From positions 62,256,447 through 62,320,446 of the forward strand of contig NC_082696.1 in the NCBI RefSeq assembly GCF_949987515.2: a DNA stretch of 64,000 nucleotides, read 5' to 3'. Within the stretch, counting starts at the first letter, position 1. The number at the start of each line of letters is the position of its first letter. Under the pieces are notes generated by a model, which saw only the letters and a program-made list of their open reading frames with translations, ran no database searches and was not told the DNA's origin. The stretch comes from Delphinus delphis. Taxonomy: Eukaryota; Chordata; Mammalia; Artiodactyla; Delphinidae. Made by a program: the position numbers and the translations under genes. Positions 26,421-39,357 of this stretch are shown here, piece after piece.

Positions 26421-26462
<42 letters not shown>
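26421..26462 (+). repeat. (AC)21 microsatellite
   Basis: A pure dinucleotide run of about 42 bp followed by a short C run. It is inside the endonuclease-coding part of an ancient L1. Long and uninterrupted, so probably variable in length. Confidence 0.97.
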
Positions 26463-26464
<2 letters not shown>

Positions 26465-27154
26465 CCCACAGAGTTATATGCTTCCTATAAAAAATGATCT
26501 TTAAATATAAAAAAGTAAATAGGTTAAAAGTAAACAATAAAGTTACACTACGCTAAAACTAGTTAAAAGAAAGCTGCAGTGGCTACATTAGTATCAGATA
26601 AAGTACCTTTCAGAGAAAATAGTATTACAGATATAAGAGGGTTATTTTCATAAAGATAGCGGCAAACTTACCAAGAGTACATTACAATCCTAAATATTTT
26701 TGGGCCAAATAGCTCTTCAAAATACATGAAACTTAAACTCATGGAATCATAACTTTTGTTATAGTCTAACTGACAATCATATTCAGAGATTTCAACACTC
26801 CTCTCTCAATATGTTGATAGAACAATGAGACACAAAGTCAGTAAGCCCATAGAGTAATTGAACAATATCAAACAACTTGACCTAATTGTCAATTATAGAA
26901 CAATCCACTTAAAATTAGTAGAAGATACTTATTTTCTGGAACATAAGAAACATTGACCAAAATAGACCATATTCTGGACCAAAAACCAAGTCTCAATAAA
27001 TTTAAAATGATTTAAGTCATGCAAAGTATGTATGCATGTCAGTAAATTGCATATCAGTAACATAACTATATATGGAAAATTTCCAAATATTTCATAAGTA
27101 AATAACATACTTCTGAGTAACTCAATGTGAAAGAAGAAATCAAAATGGAAACCT

Positions 27155-27367
27155 AGGGTTTCCCTGGTGGCGCAGTGGTTGAGAGTCCGCCTGCCGATGC
27201 AGGGGACACGGGTTTGTGCCCCTGTCTGGAAAGATCCCACATGCTGCAGAGTGGCTAGGCCCGTGAGCCATGGCCGCTGAGCCTGCACGTCCGGAGCCTG
27301 TGCTCCGCAACAGGAGAGGTCACAACAGTAAGAGGCCCTCATACCGCAAAAAAAAAAAAAAAAAAAA
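27155..27367 (+). mobile_element. CHR-type SINE (tRNA-derived)
   Basis: Full-length copy of the same family as 17426-17636 ending in a pure A tail of about 20 bases. Target-site duplication ggaaacct at 27147-27154 and 27368-27375. The A box is intact, but the B box has one CpG-type change (GGTTTGTGCCC), which would be expected to weaken polymerase III binding. Inserted in ORF2 of an ancient L1. A 178-codon minus-strand frame across it (26929-27465) is an artefact of the SINE plus flanks. Confidence 0.95.
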
Positions 27368-28985
27368 GGAAACCTGAAGGCTTTTAACTGGATGAAATTA
27401 AAAACACAAAATACCAGAATTTGTAGTATACTGGTAAAGAGGGAGTTCAGGGAAACTATATGCACTAAATATTTATATTATAAGTAAAAGCATCTCAAAT
27501 GATGAGCTCATCCTCTACTTTAAGAGACCAGGAAAAAAAAAGTAAATCAAAGAAAGTGGAAAAAATAATTAAGATAATACAAAATCAATAGAATAGAAAA
27601 CGGAAAATTGACAGAGATAAATCATTAAAGCCAAAAGCTGTTTCTTTGAGATTAATGCAATTGGTAAAATCACACTGATAAGTAAAAAAGAAAGGACAAT
27701 GTTAAAAATGACCAGTATCAGAAATATCACAAGAGATTTTGAAGATACTAAAAGGATAATGAGATATTATACACAACTTTATGCCTATAAATAGGACAAC
27801 TTAGATAAAACGAACACATTCTTAAAAAATACAAACTACCAAACCTCACTCAAGAAGAAGTAAATAATGTGAATAGCTCCATACTTACTAACAATTTGAA
27901 TATGTAAAATGAACAAATAAAAACTTTTATCCATAAAGAAAATTCTAGGTATAAATGCTTTCACTAATGAAATTTTACCAAACCTCTAAGTCAAAAATAA
28001 TACCAATTATATATAAACTCTGCCAGATAATTAAAGAAGAGGGAGTACTTCCTAATTTGGTGGTATACTGATACTGTGGTATACTGATACTGAAACATTA
28101 AAAGAAAAGAAAACTATAGAACAATATCATTCATGATCACAGATGACAAAATACTAAATAGAATTTTAGAAAAAAATCAATAGCATGACCAAGTGGTTTA
28201 TTCCAGAAATGTAAGTTTGGTTTAACTTTCAAAAAACAATTAATGTAAATAACTGTATTTTTAAAAAGAGAAGAAAAACACGATCATCTCAATAAACTGG
28301 AAAACCAATTGACAGAATCCAACATTAGCAGATTCAGATTAGAAGGGATTTTTGTCTACCTGAGAAAGGCATCTCGGAAGCTTACAAATAACACCATACT
28401 TGGAAAACCACTGAATGCTTTACAAAGAATGAGAATACAAACCACAGATTGATAGAAAATTTTTTATATATGTGAAAATAAAGCATATGTTAACACCAAT
28501 ACATACATACAAATGTGTTTAACAGCTTAATCTGTAATAGATTAAAATAGTGAACAACCCAACATCAATCAACAAGTGAAAAGAATAAATTAGAGTCAAT
28601 CCTTTACAGTGAAATGCTGATCAGTCAAAAAAGCAATCAAATACTGATTCATACTTTGACATGGATTATTCTCAAAATTATTATTCAGAGTGAAATAATT
28701 CAAACAAACATGAGTATATAATGTATAATTGCATTTATATAAAATGCGAGGAAGTACAAATTAATATATAGTGACATGAAGCTGGTCAGTGGCTGCCTGG
28801 GGTTAGAAGGGGGATGAGCAGGAGAGAGGGATTACAAAGAACAAGAAGAAAATTTTGGGGTGATACATATGTTCAGTGTCTTGAGTTTGGTGATGATTTT
28901 ACAGTTGACATATGAATGTCAAAACGTATCCAATTGTATATTTTAAATATGTGCAGTTTATGTGTCTATTATAAAAATACTAGAT

Positions 28986-29639
28986 TTTGAGTTTCTCTGT
29001 TATGTGTGTTGGATTGAATATAAGCATTTATTTCCACTTTCTACTGAAACATCAATAAAATAAAACTGAAATATTTTTTAAAGATTATATTCACAGTGAA
29101 GATATGAAAGGGAGGTTGTGATGTAAAGAAAAATATATTTGAAAGGCAGAAGTGAGGGTCAATTAATTTAAGAGAAAGCTAATCTAAGTGTCTGTCAAGA
29201 AGAAAATCAATAGGAAGCTGGATGGTAGTTTTTGCCACAGAACTCCACCCCCAAAATTTCAGGAAATAGAGGGCAGTAGCTATCTTGGAAGACTGGGATG
29301 AAGACTGGTCTAAAAACAAGCAAATTATCTGAAAATCCTACTAGTGTAATTAAGCCATCATAAATACAGGCACCTAATCCTTCTTGTACTTAGCACAGAG
29401 ATTTATCTTAGGCATACTTATACCCATTAGGCACACACTGGAGCCTTTGCTCCTGGGGAAATATGTGTCACCAGAGAAAAGTTCAGCAATCTCTGATATT
29501 TGTATATTCTTCTTTTTTATTACCTTGCAGTGAAGCCTACTGATCAAAACCCCTGCTTCTCACACAGAAATTCTAATGAGCATTTTAGTGCTTCAATCTA
29601 AAATATAAACTGATAGCTAAACATTGCTAGATATATGAG
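28986..29639. other. no recognised feature
   Basis: AT-rich with no gene. It lies between two ancient L1/HAL1 copies and may include unrecognised parts of them. Confidence 0.35.
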
Positions 29640-30720
29640 GACAACACAACCATAAAAATAATTAAGAGGACCTTGTCTGTGTGTGAATAAGAGAAGAAAT
29701 TTCAATATGAAATAAGAATAGGATGCTATTTAGAAAAGCATCAATCAAAGAACAAGGAGATATTCTTAGGAATTAAACTTATGGGAGCCCCAAATTAATA
29801 AAGGGATAACTCATTTAAAATGTCAGAAGAAATGAATTATTAAGCTGAGGAAATTACTCAGGTATGAGATAATTTTTAAAAAGGTAGAGATGGGCAATAT
29901 TAGAAAAATGATAAGTATAATAGAGGTTCAATTCAGGAGGTACCAAGTCCATATACTAGGAAGTCCAGAAACATAGGTCAAAGAAAAAGGAGAGAAAGGA
30001 ATTAACAAATATTAATAGAAAAAAAAAAATCCCAGAACTGAGGACACATGTTTCTATATTTTTAAAGGGCTCAATGAAGCATAACACACAAGATACATAC
30101 CCAAATACAATATTGTGAATTTTTCAAGGATAAAAAATTTCTCATAATTTCTGAAGAGAATTAAAGAGTTCACATACAGAGGATTAAAATGATAATTCCA
30201 TTAGAATGGTCAAGTGTTAACACTTGAGGGCATAGTATAATGGAGGTAATGCCATTTAAATTTTAAAGAAACATTATTTAATCCAAATATTCTATACACA
30301 GCAAAACCATTGATCATATGTGAGACCAACATTAAAGTATTATCAAACAATCAGTGGTTTTAAAAGTGTTCCTCCCATGTACTCCTCAGTAATCTGGAAG
30401 ATATGTTCCACGAGTAATGAAAAAAGAGAAGGATATAAGAGCCATGGAAGAGGCTGGGAAGACCTTTGAGAATAGTCTGGAATAATAAAAACAAACATTC
30501 TACCTTAGAGCAAGGAAGAGGGCTTTAGAAGGAATGTCTACAGAGGGCAAGAAAGAATCCTGACATGTTTGCACTGAGTTGAATTTTAAACTTCTGTTGG
30601 AGATTGGGGGAACATATTATTGAATGATGCAGAGGAAAGTAATCAACATAAAAAATGCAGTTACTAAGCCTAGGAATAACAAAATGGTATGCAACAAAGA
30701 CAATGTGTTTATTAAACATT
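29640..30720 (+). mobile_element. HAL1-like ancient element, sense
   Basis: The plus strand follows HAL1/L1 ORF1 order: gatacatacccaaatacaat (about 30090-30115), cacatacagaggattaaaat, then the later phrases cctcccatgtactcctcagt (about 30370-30392) and gaagatatgttccacgag. The last wording is typical of the HAL1 3' coding part. Reading frames are lost. The 5' limit is uncertain. Confidence 0.5.
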
Positions 30721-32379
30721 CCTTAGTGCACCTGGATTTTTAATAGTCTTAAGAAGATCTTTAATAGTTCTTATATCTTTGATAGTCGTAAGAATGTAAG
30801 AAATGTATATTCATTTAACTGATCGTTGATGATTATTTCATAAATTATTAGGTTTGTTTCTACTTTAACAACCATGAAATTAGAACACATTTCATAATCA
30901 AGAAACGGCATCTTATAAGAGTTCTCAGCCAGGGTTCATTTATGATATAGTTGTCTGTACATGAAGGAATATGGTTACTAATCCTGGTGGCATGCCCAGG
31001 ACAGCTCTAACACCTGATTTTTTTCATGCAACAAACTAATTACCACTTAAGGAAGAAATGAGAGTACCAGTAGTGGTCTGAAAACTTTCCATTGACATCT
31101 TCTCTTAAAATCAAGAAAATGGCAGGATGTTAGAGGTTTGGAAAGAATTTAAGAGACAATAGTGAGGCAGTCTTGTGCAATACCCTACCTTTCCTGTACT
31201 CTTGGTAGTACAGAGGACATGAATATTATTTTGAAAAAAACATTTTAAAAAACGTGAGTTGAAGAGTAATTCATAAGTCTGATTCTCAATGGAAAGAAAT
31301 TTTAAGTAATTATTTTTATTTTCCTTTTTATGTAGGCAGAAGTATAATATACGACAAAAACATTCCTAAAGAAGTCTAAAAAAGCTCTTTAAATAGATAT
31401 AATAGAAAAATTATATAAGAAAAATATTTTGTCATAGTTTAATTAGTAGCATTTTATCTAAGTAATAGCGTAAAGTAATACTGCATCTTATAACCAGTGG
31501 CAGCTTAGACTTGACTAAATCAGTAACACAGTGGAGGACAGGAATAGGAAAGAATGCTGTTGGTGGGCTGGAGCAAATACAGGACCTCTACTATTGTATT
31601 TTGCATAACCTCATGGACATTATTCATATTCCAATCTATACAGGTGGTGCCCCTTGCACAAGTTCAAAACTGCTATGTGGCAGCCCAGACTGAATAAGTC
31701 CAAACATTATATTCCTTAGAAGTCAATACATAACATCTAAACCTGAAACATTAGGGAACAGCAATTTCCTAATAGTGAAGCATTTCAAAATACGAAGGAA
31801 AATATCAGAAAACCTTCTAAAATAATTGAAAGGCATCACTCGCAAGCAGTAAAGGACACAGGCCCTTGACCTCTGTTTTCTAATTGTATGAATTGTAACT
31901 TTATTTGTTTTTAAACTACGCACATGACTATCTTAATAATTTTAAAACAATAAAGAAAGAATATAATTAAATAATTTTAATACAGCAAATGATTTTTGAC
32001 TGTTCAATTTAATTGTGCAGAATATAGGAAAAGGTAAAAAAAATAAACATCCATGTTCACATGGACTACTTCCATTTTCTGTGTATTTATTTTTGATGAT
32101 AACTGACACAATTTTAGATTGTAAAATCCTTTTATCTGTAAAATAATCAGCAAAGGACAGTTTTGCCTTTGGTATGCTATAGAACAGTTGTTTTTTGAAT
32201 GAATAACATTAAAGTGCTTTATTGCTAAAGATGATTTTTAGATCTGGATAGCACATAGAAAGAACAAAGGTTTCAGCAAAACTGAGTGAGGCAGGATGGG
32301 GAATGAGAGGGTAGAAAGGTCGAGAACATGTGCCAGTAGTTGATGACAGAAAGTCAGGGGCAAGGACTCAAGGATGACA
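30721..32379. other. apparently single-copy sequence
   Basis: No gene and no confident repeat recognised. AT-rich with scattered short open frames that do not resemble known proteins. Confidence 0.4.
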
Positions 32380-33250
32380 TTGTTAGGAGATTGCCAGAGA
32401 AGAGGGGCGATCATAGATTTCCCTATTTTAAAATCAGAGCATGCTTCAAATGCCCAGCGGTCTCTTACCTACTGTAAGAAAAAGTTGGATGATCACTTTT
32501 CCTTTCCTGACAAAATTGGAGGGCTGTTCGAGTGATTATCTGCCATCTGTTGTCTACGGCAGTTCAATTGCTGAAGAGTCCTCTAGAAGGGGGGGAGAAA
32601 GAGCTCATTCTTGACGGAAGGTTGAATGTACATTCAGAGGTAGATTCAGCTGAGCAAGTGCCCAGCTAATCCCCTTTGCACACAGGGACAAGGCTGCCAC
32701 CAACTCTAATTGATTCTGAAATGAATCTGTATAGAAAATTAGAAGGTTTTGGATTCCCATGTGAGCTTCAATAAAGAGCCAGGATGTAAGCCTGACAGCT
32801 GAATGGATTGAGAAATGAAAATCTGATAAGCGGCTTAAAACTGTACTTAAGTCCAGAAATGATTTGAATGTTGTTGTTAATGGCACATTGTATGTTGTCA
32901 CCTAGTTAATTATCTCTGAAGATGAGTTCTTGCGGAGGAGAAGATATGCCATTCTTCCACAGCTTTTCCTCGTCACATATTTATTAACTTCGCCCCCTTT
33001 CCCAGCTATCATTGCTAGAAGGCAGAAAGAAAGGATTAGGCCGCTGCAGCTCCTCTGTGGCTGTCAGTTCACTGTGCCAAACTTCAAATATGAACTGTTG
33101 CATGTACTGTCACCGACATTTCCTTTTACATCTTCATTTGCAAATGAGGAGCTGACATTTGTTAGGCCTTGTATTTGCACACAGTTCCACCACATGAAAA
33201 GCAAACACTGTCACTGCTGGCTACTTTGTTTATTCCTTTGCAGATAGTCT
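32380..33250. promoter_or_regulatory. candidate conserved non-coding element (unverified)
   Basis: This is the longest stretch in the window with balanced base composition and no recognisable transposon, microsatellite or coding frame of interest. It contains a density of sites of the kind found in developmental enhancers: E-boxes CAGCTG at 32647-32652 and 32796-32801, a homeodomain core TAATTA at 32907-32912, and the 12-bp palindrome CATTTGCAAATG, an octamer-like site, at 33135-33146. Such short sites occur by chance, so the call rests mainly on sequence texture. Cross-species conservation was not tested. Confidence 0.3.
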
Positions 33251-36200
33251 ATGGCCTATTTAGAAATTTTCTCAGAATTTTTTTTTAACTAACTGAGATA
33301 GATAGTCATAGACCTACATGTCCTCATTTTATTCAGGAAGCCGTCTGCAGTTTATGGAGCGTGCACGGCATTTGATAGCTATTTACAAATGTATTTTTAA
33401 AACCGATTTGCACTTCTCTGGCTTATATTCTTTGGGTTTATTTTCTCTAGATAAATGTAGGTTCATTTTGTGATTTAAGAGTTCAGGTTTCTTACCCATC
33501 GATCTTTTTTTAAAAAATAGGAAAATATTTTCTACCAAATGAAAATAATGAAGTGAATTATAAAAGCATAATGCATTTTCCAAACATTACTTTTAGTTTA
33601 TTAAAGTTCCATCTTTTCAGAAGTAGCTTGACAATGTCAACATATTCAACATCATTAAGACAATTATCTGGTATTATTAAGGGCCTTTCTGTGAAACAGA
33701 AGCTTAAGGACAGCCTCCTAGAACAGTACAAATGCCTGGATGTGAGCTGATTCCCAGTTCAGAAAGGTAGAGAAGGTTTGCTTGCTAAGGTGGTCACAAA
33801 AGTGTTGATTGCACACTTCATTCCTAATGAACTGAGAATGCTGTGAGGGCAAATTTTAAAAGTTTGGTAAAAATAATAAATCAAAATCACCCTTTAGGAC
33901 AATGAAATCAACTAGGAAGAGAAAAACAAAAAGACAATTTCATGATGATTAGTAAATTTAAAAATATAGTAAATTGAAAATTATTCCCTGTAACGTGTCA
34001 CAGAATCAACATTTTCCTCACACATTTAACCATAAACCACAATCCTTCATCTTATGCCCTCAATCCAGTGCTACTCCTTTTTACATTTCACTGGACCCTA
34101 CCAGTTCACTGAAATTTGGAAATTGCTCCTCTTTGCCTCTCACTTACTTAACAAGTCAAGAGTTTACAAACAAATTACATATTATAAATGAAAAGTTTAG
34201 AACATTGTAAAAAAGGCAGTGTTCTCTTTATACCAAAGACAATAGAGGAAAATGACTTGTATCTGTCATACATGCTAGGTGGTAAGTTCTTGGGGGCAAG
34301 AGTGTGTGTGTGTCTTTGTATCTCATACTTGTCTTTTATAACAGATAAATAACAATCAGCTAACGTGAACTGAATAAACAATCTCTCCTTCGATGAATTA
34401 TTTAAACATTTTCCCTTTATTTCATATTGCCCTGATTTGACATCTTACAAAAATACAACACATATGTTACTAACAAACTATTAAATTGATGTTCAAAAAT
34501 ACAAAGGATAACGTTACTGCCAAAGGGAATAACTGCCTGGATATCATGGCAATGACAGAGAACTAAAAATGGTAAGAAAATGTCAGAAGTGAAGTTTAAT
34601 TGAGCTCAGCTACTTAGGCTTAGAATTGTTTCAACTATTTATTTGGAAACTAAGGACTATATCCCAAATTAGTTTTTAAAAAGGAGTACAAACTAGATAT
34701 GTGGGGAAAAAATTCTCCATTAGTACACGACTCTTACTGAGATTTATGTTACTTATGTACTGTTTTTTTCTCATAAGAAAATAAGAAACTTCAAACAAGT
34801 GTGATACCACAAGTGTATCCCGTAAAATATGCCTGTTATTTAGATGGGTGCTGAGTGAAGGTAACTAACAGAAAGAAAAAGGAAATTTTAAAAGCATCTT
34901 TTAGTAGAGTGTTTGCTTTCACCAATGAAAAAAAATGTAAATGGGTCACTTTGTGCCTTTCTACTGAGCATTTAAATATTTCTCATAAACTTAACATTTT
35001 ATGGGCCTATTATCTCCTGTAAGCAAGGCAAGCTGAGATCAGTGAAAGGAGCAGGGAGATCTCTCATTAAAACAACACACTTCAACCAGACACCCATGCT
35101 TAGACTAAGACTCTTTTGAAAGTACAGTGAAAAGTATCAATTACTTTTGATCTTTCACCATTTTTGATTATTTATTTACTCACCAGCAAGTTTGGTATCC
35201 TCCCACTTTGTTTTTATTCCACTTTAATTTTATACCATGTTCTTTTCAATAATTGGACATTGGCTACACTCTTACCCTTATGGCAATGATAGTTAAAAGA
35301 ATGTCACTTTTGCCCATCATTTATCTTTTCATAATTGCTTAATGTTTTCATGTTTGCATAAATTACCTTTTTTTCAGCATTATAAAACCAAAATCTTATG
35401 TTTGGTCTCTCAGATGGTACCACGTTCTAAAAACTTCAAACTACTTTAGCTTTTCTCTTTTATTAAAAGATAATTTGTAATGGTTTTATGAGACAAATTA
35501 TATCTATATATTTATATGTACAATACTTGGCTTAGAAAGTATTTTTTTATTCCAGGTCTTTTGTTTTGGAAACTATTATAAAAATGTAACGATACAGATC
35601 TTGGTGGTAGTGGATATAATTCTGGAAGTGGTAGCCAACTGCACAGCTTGCTTTCAAGCAAGTAGTGTGAAGCAGCTCTTAACACACAGGTGGTCACAAT
35701 TAGTACAACATGACTTCCACACAGGCCACAATTTATTGGATGAGGAACCAAAGAGTGACACCTCTAATTAGGCTAGATAGTGGCTCATGAGGTGTAAGCC
35801 ATGAGAGCAATGTTAAGCAAAGTCACAACATGCCAATTATTAACTGATTGGCTCTCATATATCTTATTTTGGGTTCAGTGCTCTTTTAAGGGGTGTAGCT
35901 TCAAAATGTAAAAAAAAAAAAAAAAGAGAGAGAGAGTACATATCAGTAAGAGAAGTAGTTGCACAGAATCAAACAAAGATAGTGAGTAGTGCTAGAATAA
36001 AGAGGAGGGAAGGAAGATAGAATGACCAACTCACTAGGGCTTAACTCTATCTAGACCTGTGTATTTACTAACATTGCTTTCTAGTCTTCCTACTCAGTGT
36101 ATCCATTCAGTAAATATTCACCAACAGACTTAACCTGAACATGGCTCTCTTTCTGCAATCTGAAAGAGGATAAACAACAGTCACAGGAAAACTAAAGAGT

Positions 36201-36360
36201 CAAAAAGTTAAGAGAAAACATATTTATAATATCCAATTTCAGAAGTGAATATGTTTTTCTAAATTTATGTAAGTGAATCTTACTGTTCTTAGGAAAATAA
36301 TGGGTAAAAACATTACATAGACAAAAACTAAGGCACTGAACATTTAGGGTTTAATATATT
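33251..36360. other. apparently single-copy sequence
   Basis: No gene recognised. It includes a 16-A run followed by GA repeats at about 35909-35938, which could be the tail of an unrecognised retroposon or a simple repeat. Confidence 0.4.
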
Positions 36361-36824
36361 TGATGGTTAGTTTTATATGTCAGCTTAGCTAGGCCACAAC
36401 ACTCAGATATTTGGTCAAAAATTAGTCCAGACATTGCTGTGAAGGTATTTTTAGATAAAATTAATATTTAAACAGTAGTCTTTGGGTAAAACAGATTACT
36501 CTCCATGATGTGGGTGGGCCTCATCCAATCAGTTGAAGACCTTAAGGAAAAAAAGAAAAATTGACATTCTCCAGTGAGGAGGGAATTCTGTCTCCAGAGC
36601 GCCTTCAGACCCCAGCTGTAACATCATCTTTTTTGCTGGGTCTCCAGCCTGCCTTTCTACCCTGCAAAATTTTGACTTGCCAGTCTCTTCCAAAATTGCA
36701 TGAGTCAATTCTTTAAAATTCTCTCTCTCTCTCTGTGTCTCTCTCTCTTTCCTGATAGATAAATAGGTAGATAGATAGATAGATAGATATCTTAGTCTGT
36801 TTCTCTGGAAGAATTCTAATATAA
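36361..36824 (+). mobile_element. solo LTR of an ancient ERVL/MaLR-like family
   Basis: Starts with tgatggttagttttatatgt and ends in the typical ctgtttctctggaagaattc before cta-ata, matching a widespread old mammalian LTR type that includes gtgggtgggcctcatccaat in its middle (36511-36530). The family name is not certain. A CT tract and a TAGA tetranucleotide repeat (36719-36788) have expanded near its 3' end. No internal retroviral sequence was recognised on either side. Confidence 0.6.
36719..36788 (+). repeat. (CT)n and (TAGA)n microsatellites
   Basis: CT/GT-rich run at 36720-36749, then TAGA-type tetranucleotides to about 36788, inside the LTR. Confidence 0.9.
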
Positions 36825-37539
36825 TATATCTTCTTTGTATCAAATAATGTTCATTTTTATTCATCAATGGTATTACATTAGCATTTAAGCATCTACAGAG
36901 TATAAAGGATAATCATGTTTGGGGAATGTAAAGATTTAGAATAGCTGCTCTTGATTTAAATGCTCCTATAGTTAAATAAGGGACATTGTTGTCTCTAGGT
37001 GGCTTGAGGTATCCCAATAAAAAAAACAAAAAGTAATTCCCATCACCCAGTGTAATCAGGAAAATGTCCATGCTCTTCACAGAATGGAAAAGTGGGTACA
37101 ACATTAATCTATATTAATCACAGTATGATTAGTGATAAGTGCCAGTATTTGCATTTGCTTTTAGATTTTAGGGCGTTACATGGCAAAAGCCAAATTTGAC
37201 ATGATTGCTGACCCCATCTATCCCTGGTTACACATTTTGGTAATCATTGTCATATGGAATCGTGAGAGACAGAATTTCTAATTTTGGAGGAGTATCTATC
37301 ATCTCTTCAATTTGCATTATTCTTGACTTTCCTGTTACAGAGATTGCCTTTTTTTTGTTATAATCCCCGTGATCCTAAAATTCACAGAACTTACCTTCAA
37401 CAGAGCTCTCCTTCCTCCTTGAGAGAAAACAAGGTATTTATTCACCACGAAACAAGCAAAGATCCAAAACAGATATTGTGTTAAAACATATTTCACAAGC
37501 TAGAATGAGTAGGTTACCTTTCCCCTAGTGAGCTAGAAG
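36825..37539. other. no recognised feature
   Basis: No gene or mobile element recognised. Short frames only. Confidence 0.4.
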
Positions 37540-37925
37540 TCTTGTGTCCCCTGCATTAGTCCAGATAGCCTAGATTATACTGTTATTATGAGAAACCCCA
37601 AAATCTTAATGGCATTTTAAACAACAAAGGGTTCTTTCTTACTTATATTATGTGTTCATCACAGGGTCTGTTTGCAATCCTGCCCCACATCCTCTAGTCC
37701 AGTTCTCAGGGTGAGACAGCATTCATCACATAGAACCTTTCCAGCTAGTCAAGCAGGGAGAAGGGAAGATGGCAAATCATTCACTAGCTTTAGTTGTGTT
37801 TGGCTAGAAAAGACAGACACTTCTACCTACATTTCACTGGTCAAAGCATTAGCCACAATTAACTTCAAAGAATCAGGGGAGTCAATCTTACCATATGCCA
37901 GAAAAATGAGATAATTAGAAATATT
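37540..37925. mobile_element. possible old LTR-type repeat
   Basis: The wording cattttaaacaacaaagggt, then a cluster like gtctgtttgcaatcc and tcactggtcaaagcattagc, resembles an old mammalian repeat that carries 'aatggcttaa...caacaaaggttt' and 'attggccagaa' motifs. The family is not assigned and divergence is high. Confidence 0.35.
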
Positions 37926-38084
37926 TGACAGCATCCATGATCACCACACTTTCTCTCCAGATGTTGAGTGTAAGAAGGTGACTATAAGCATTGTATGAGG
38001 AGGACATCACAGGTGATCAAGACTTGCAGAATTGTTAATAAGCTAAAAGTAACAAAGCATCTACTAGGCCATCAGCAACACATT

Positions 38085-38310
38085 AAGTCATTTATATGCA
38101 TTTTCTCATTTATTCCTCACACCACCCTATAAAAATACTATTGTTTTCCCCAATCTTATGGAAATAAAGCTGAAGATTAAATATTAAATTAATTTGACCA
38201 AAATCACACTGCTAGTGTCCTAGTGAGTTATGGAGTGAGATTTCCAACTCTGGAATGTCTGATCTCAGAGTCAATGCACTTAAACCATTTCACCACTCCA
38301 TAATACTGCC
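38085..38310 (-). mobile_element. MIR SINE, antisense
   Basis: Clear antisense MIR order: ttctcatttattcctcacac, then the cccaatcttatgga region, then tgaccaaaatcacactgc, and finally the sequence corresponding to the tRNA-like head with gtcaatgcacttaaaccatt. About 225 bp, covering most of the element. Confidence 0.75.
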
Positions 38311-38539
38311 AGTGTTCTTGATGGAGTTTAGGGATTGGAGACATAGAAAAAAACTATGACCAAAGGGTTAGGCAAGATAAATGAGGGATAATCAGAATGT
38401 AAAAACATGTGGTGACCTAGATAAATCGGATGATGTTGGAACAGTTTTATTTGTTTTCAATATAGCTTAAGCTCATTGTAGCTAGAGCAACCGTGAGGAC
38501 CATTGAAATAGAACTTGCAAGGGGAAAATGTGACTTATT

Positions 38540-38700
38540 CTACGTGAAAATTACTGCTAATTGAATGACTCTAAAAAGTTACTTCTTTGTTCCTCAGTTT
38601 TCTTATCTCTTAATTGTGGTGATAATAATACCTAACTTAAATGTGTTAGTCTAAATTAGGTGATGTAGTATTCAAAACAGATAAAACACAAGTATTGAAA
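38540..38700 (+). mobile_element. MIR SINE fragment, sense
   Basis: Contains ttcctcagttttcttatctc followed by gtggtgataataatacctaa, which is the recognisable core of MIR in sense orientation. Confidence 0.6.
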
Positions 38701-38769
38701 AAGTGTAAGGTATTCTTCTTTTACATATGCTAGACTCCAATCTTATTTCATACATGTATACAACAACCT

Positions 38770-38885
38770 ATCATTCAGTATTATACTGTTAATATCGCCA
38801 TTTTACAGCTGAATAAACTTATGCTAAAAAAGGTTAAATAATGAAAGAATCAAAAGTCAAATCTACTTCTCTGATTTGAGGACCT
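38770..38885 (-). mobile_element. MIR-like fragment, antisense
   Basis: Has gccattttacagctgaataa and a following region resembling the antisense MIR core. Short and diverged. Confidence 0.45.
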
Positions 38886-39357
38886 GTAATCTTCACCACA
38901 AAAAAGTTATTCTGTAACAGGTAAGAAGAGAACAACAGCCTTTGGGTATTAAAGGGCAGATAACAAATTACTCCCTTTATCTTTGAGATATAGACCACTG
39001 ATTTACACCATTTTTTTATGGAACCACATATATACACATAAGTAGCAAACATGTGGGAATATCCAGGTGTTAAACACCAGTCACTGAAGCAGGAATTCTC
39101 AACTTTATTTAAACCAATGACTCATTTTGAAAAATATATAAATATGTCATGTCTCCTTAAAGATTCAAATATTCCCTATCTCTTTACACCACTCCCAAGA
39201 GTCACCCATCTTTTTCTTTATTTAGTCTCTTATTGAAACTATCTGATTTAAGGTTTGGCTACTTTAAATAAGCTATAATATGGTAGTTATTTTGTGACAA
39301 TCATTATATTGCATATGCTATGCTTTCAACATTTGTTTGTGTTGATATTGTAATGCA
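38886..39357. other. no recognised feature
   Basis: AT-rich with no gene or clear repeat. Confidence 0.4.

Larger units (their letters stand above)
23785..28985 (+). mobile_element. ancient near-complete L1 (L1M-type), sense, interrupted
   Basis: Segments appear in the correct order for one old L1: 5' UTR-like (23785-24650), ORF1 coiled coil (25200-25340, e.g. gaacttgtagagatgaaaag), ORF1 C-terminal part (25560-25870), ORF2 endonuclease (26340-27120, e.g. tattctggaccaaaaaccaa), central ORF2 (27370-28130), RT start (28160-28440), and 3' end (28500-28985, e.g. aaatatgtgcagtttatgtg). Parts between RT and the 3' end are deleted. Two later events interrupt it: an AC microsatellite in the endonuclease region and a CHR SINE at 27155. 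No frame longer than a few dozen L1 codons survives. Confidence 0.75.

Noticed and set aside
26929..27465. 178-codon minus-strand frame, one of the longest in the window
   Set aside because: It spans the SINE at 27155-27367 and adjoining ancient L1 sequence, without any conserved domain.
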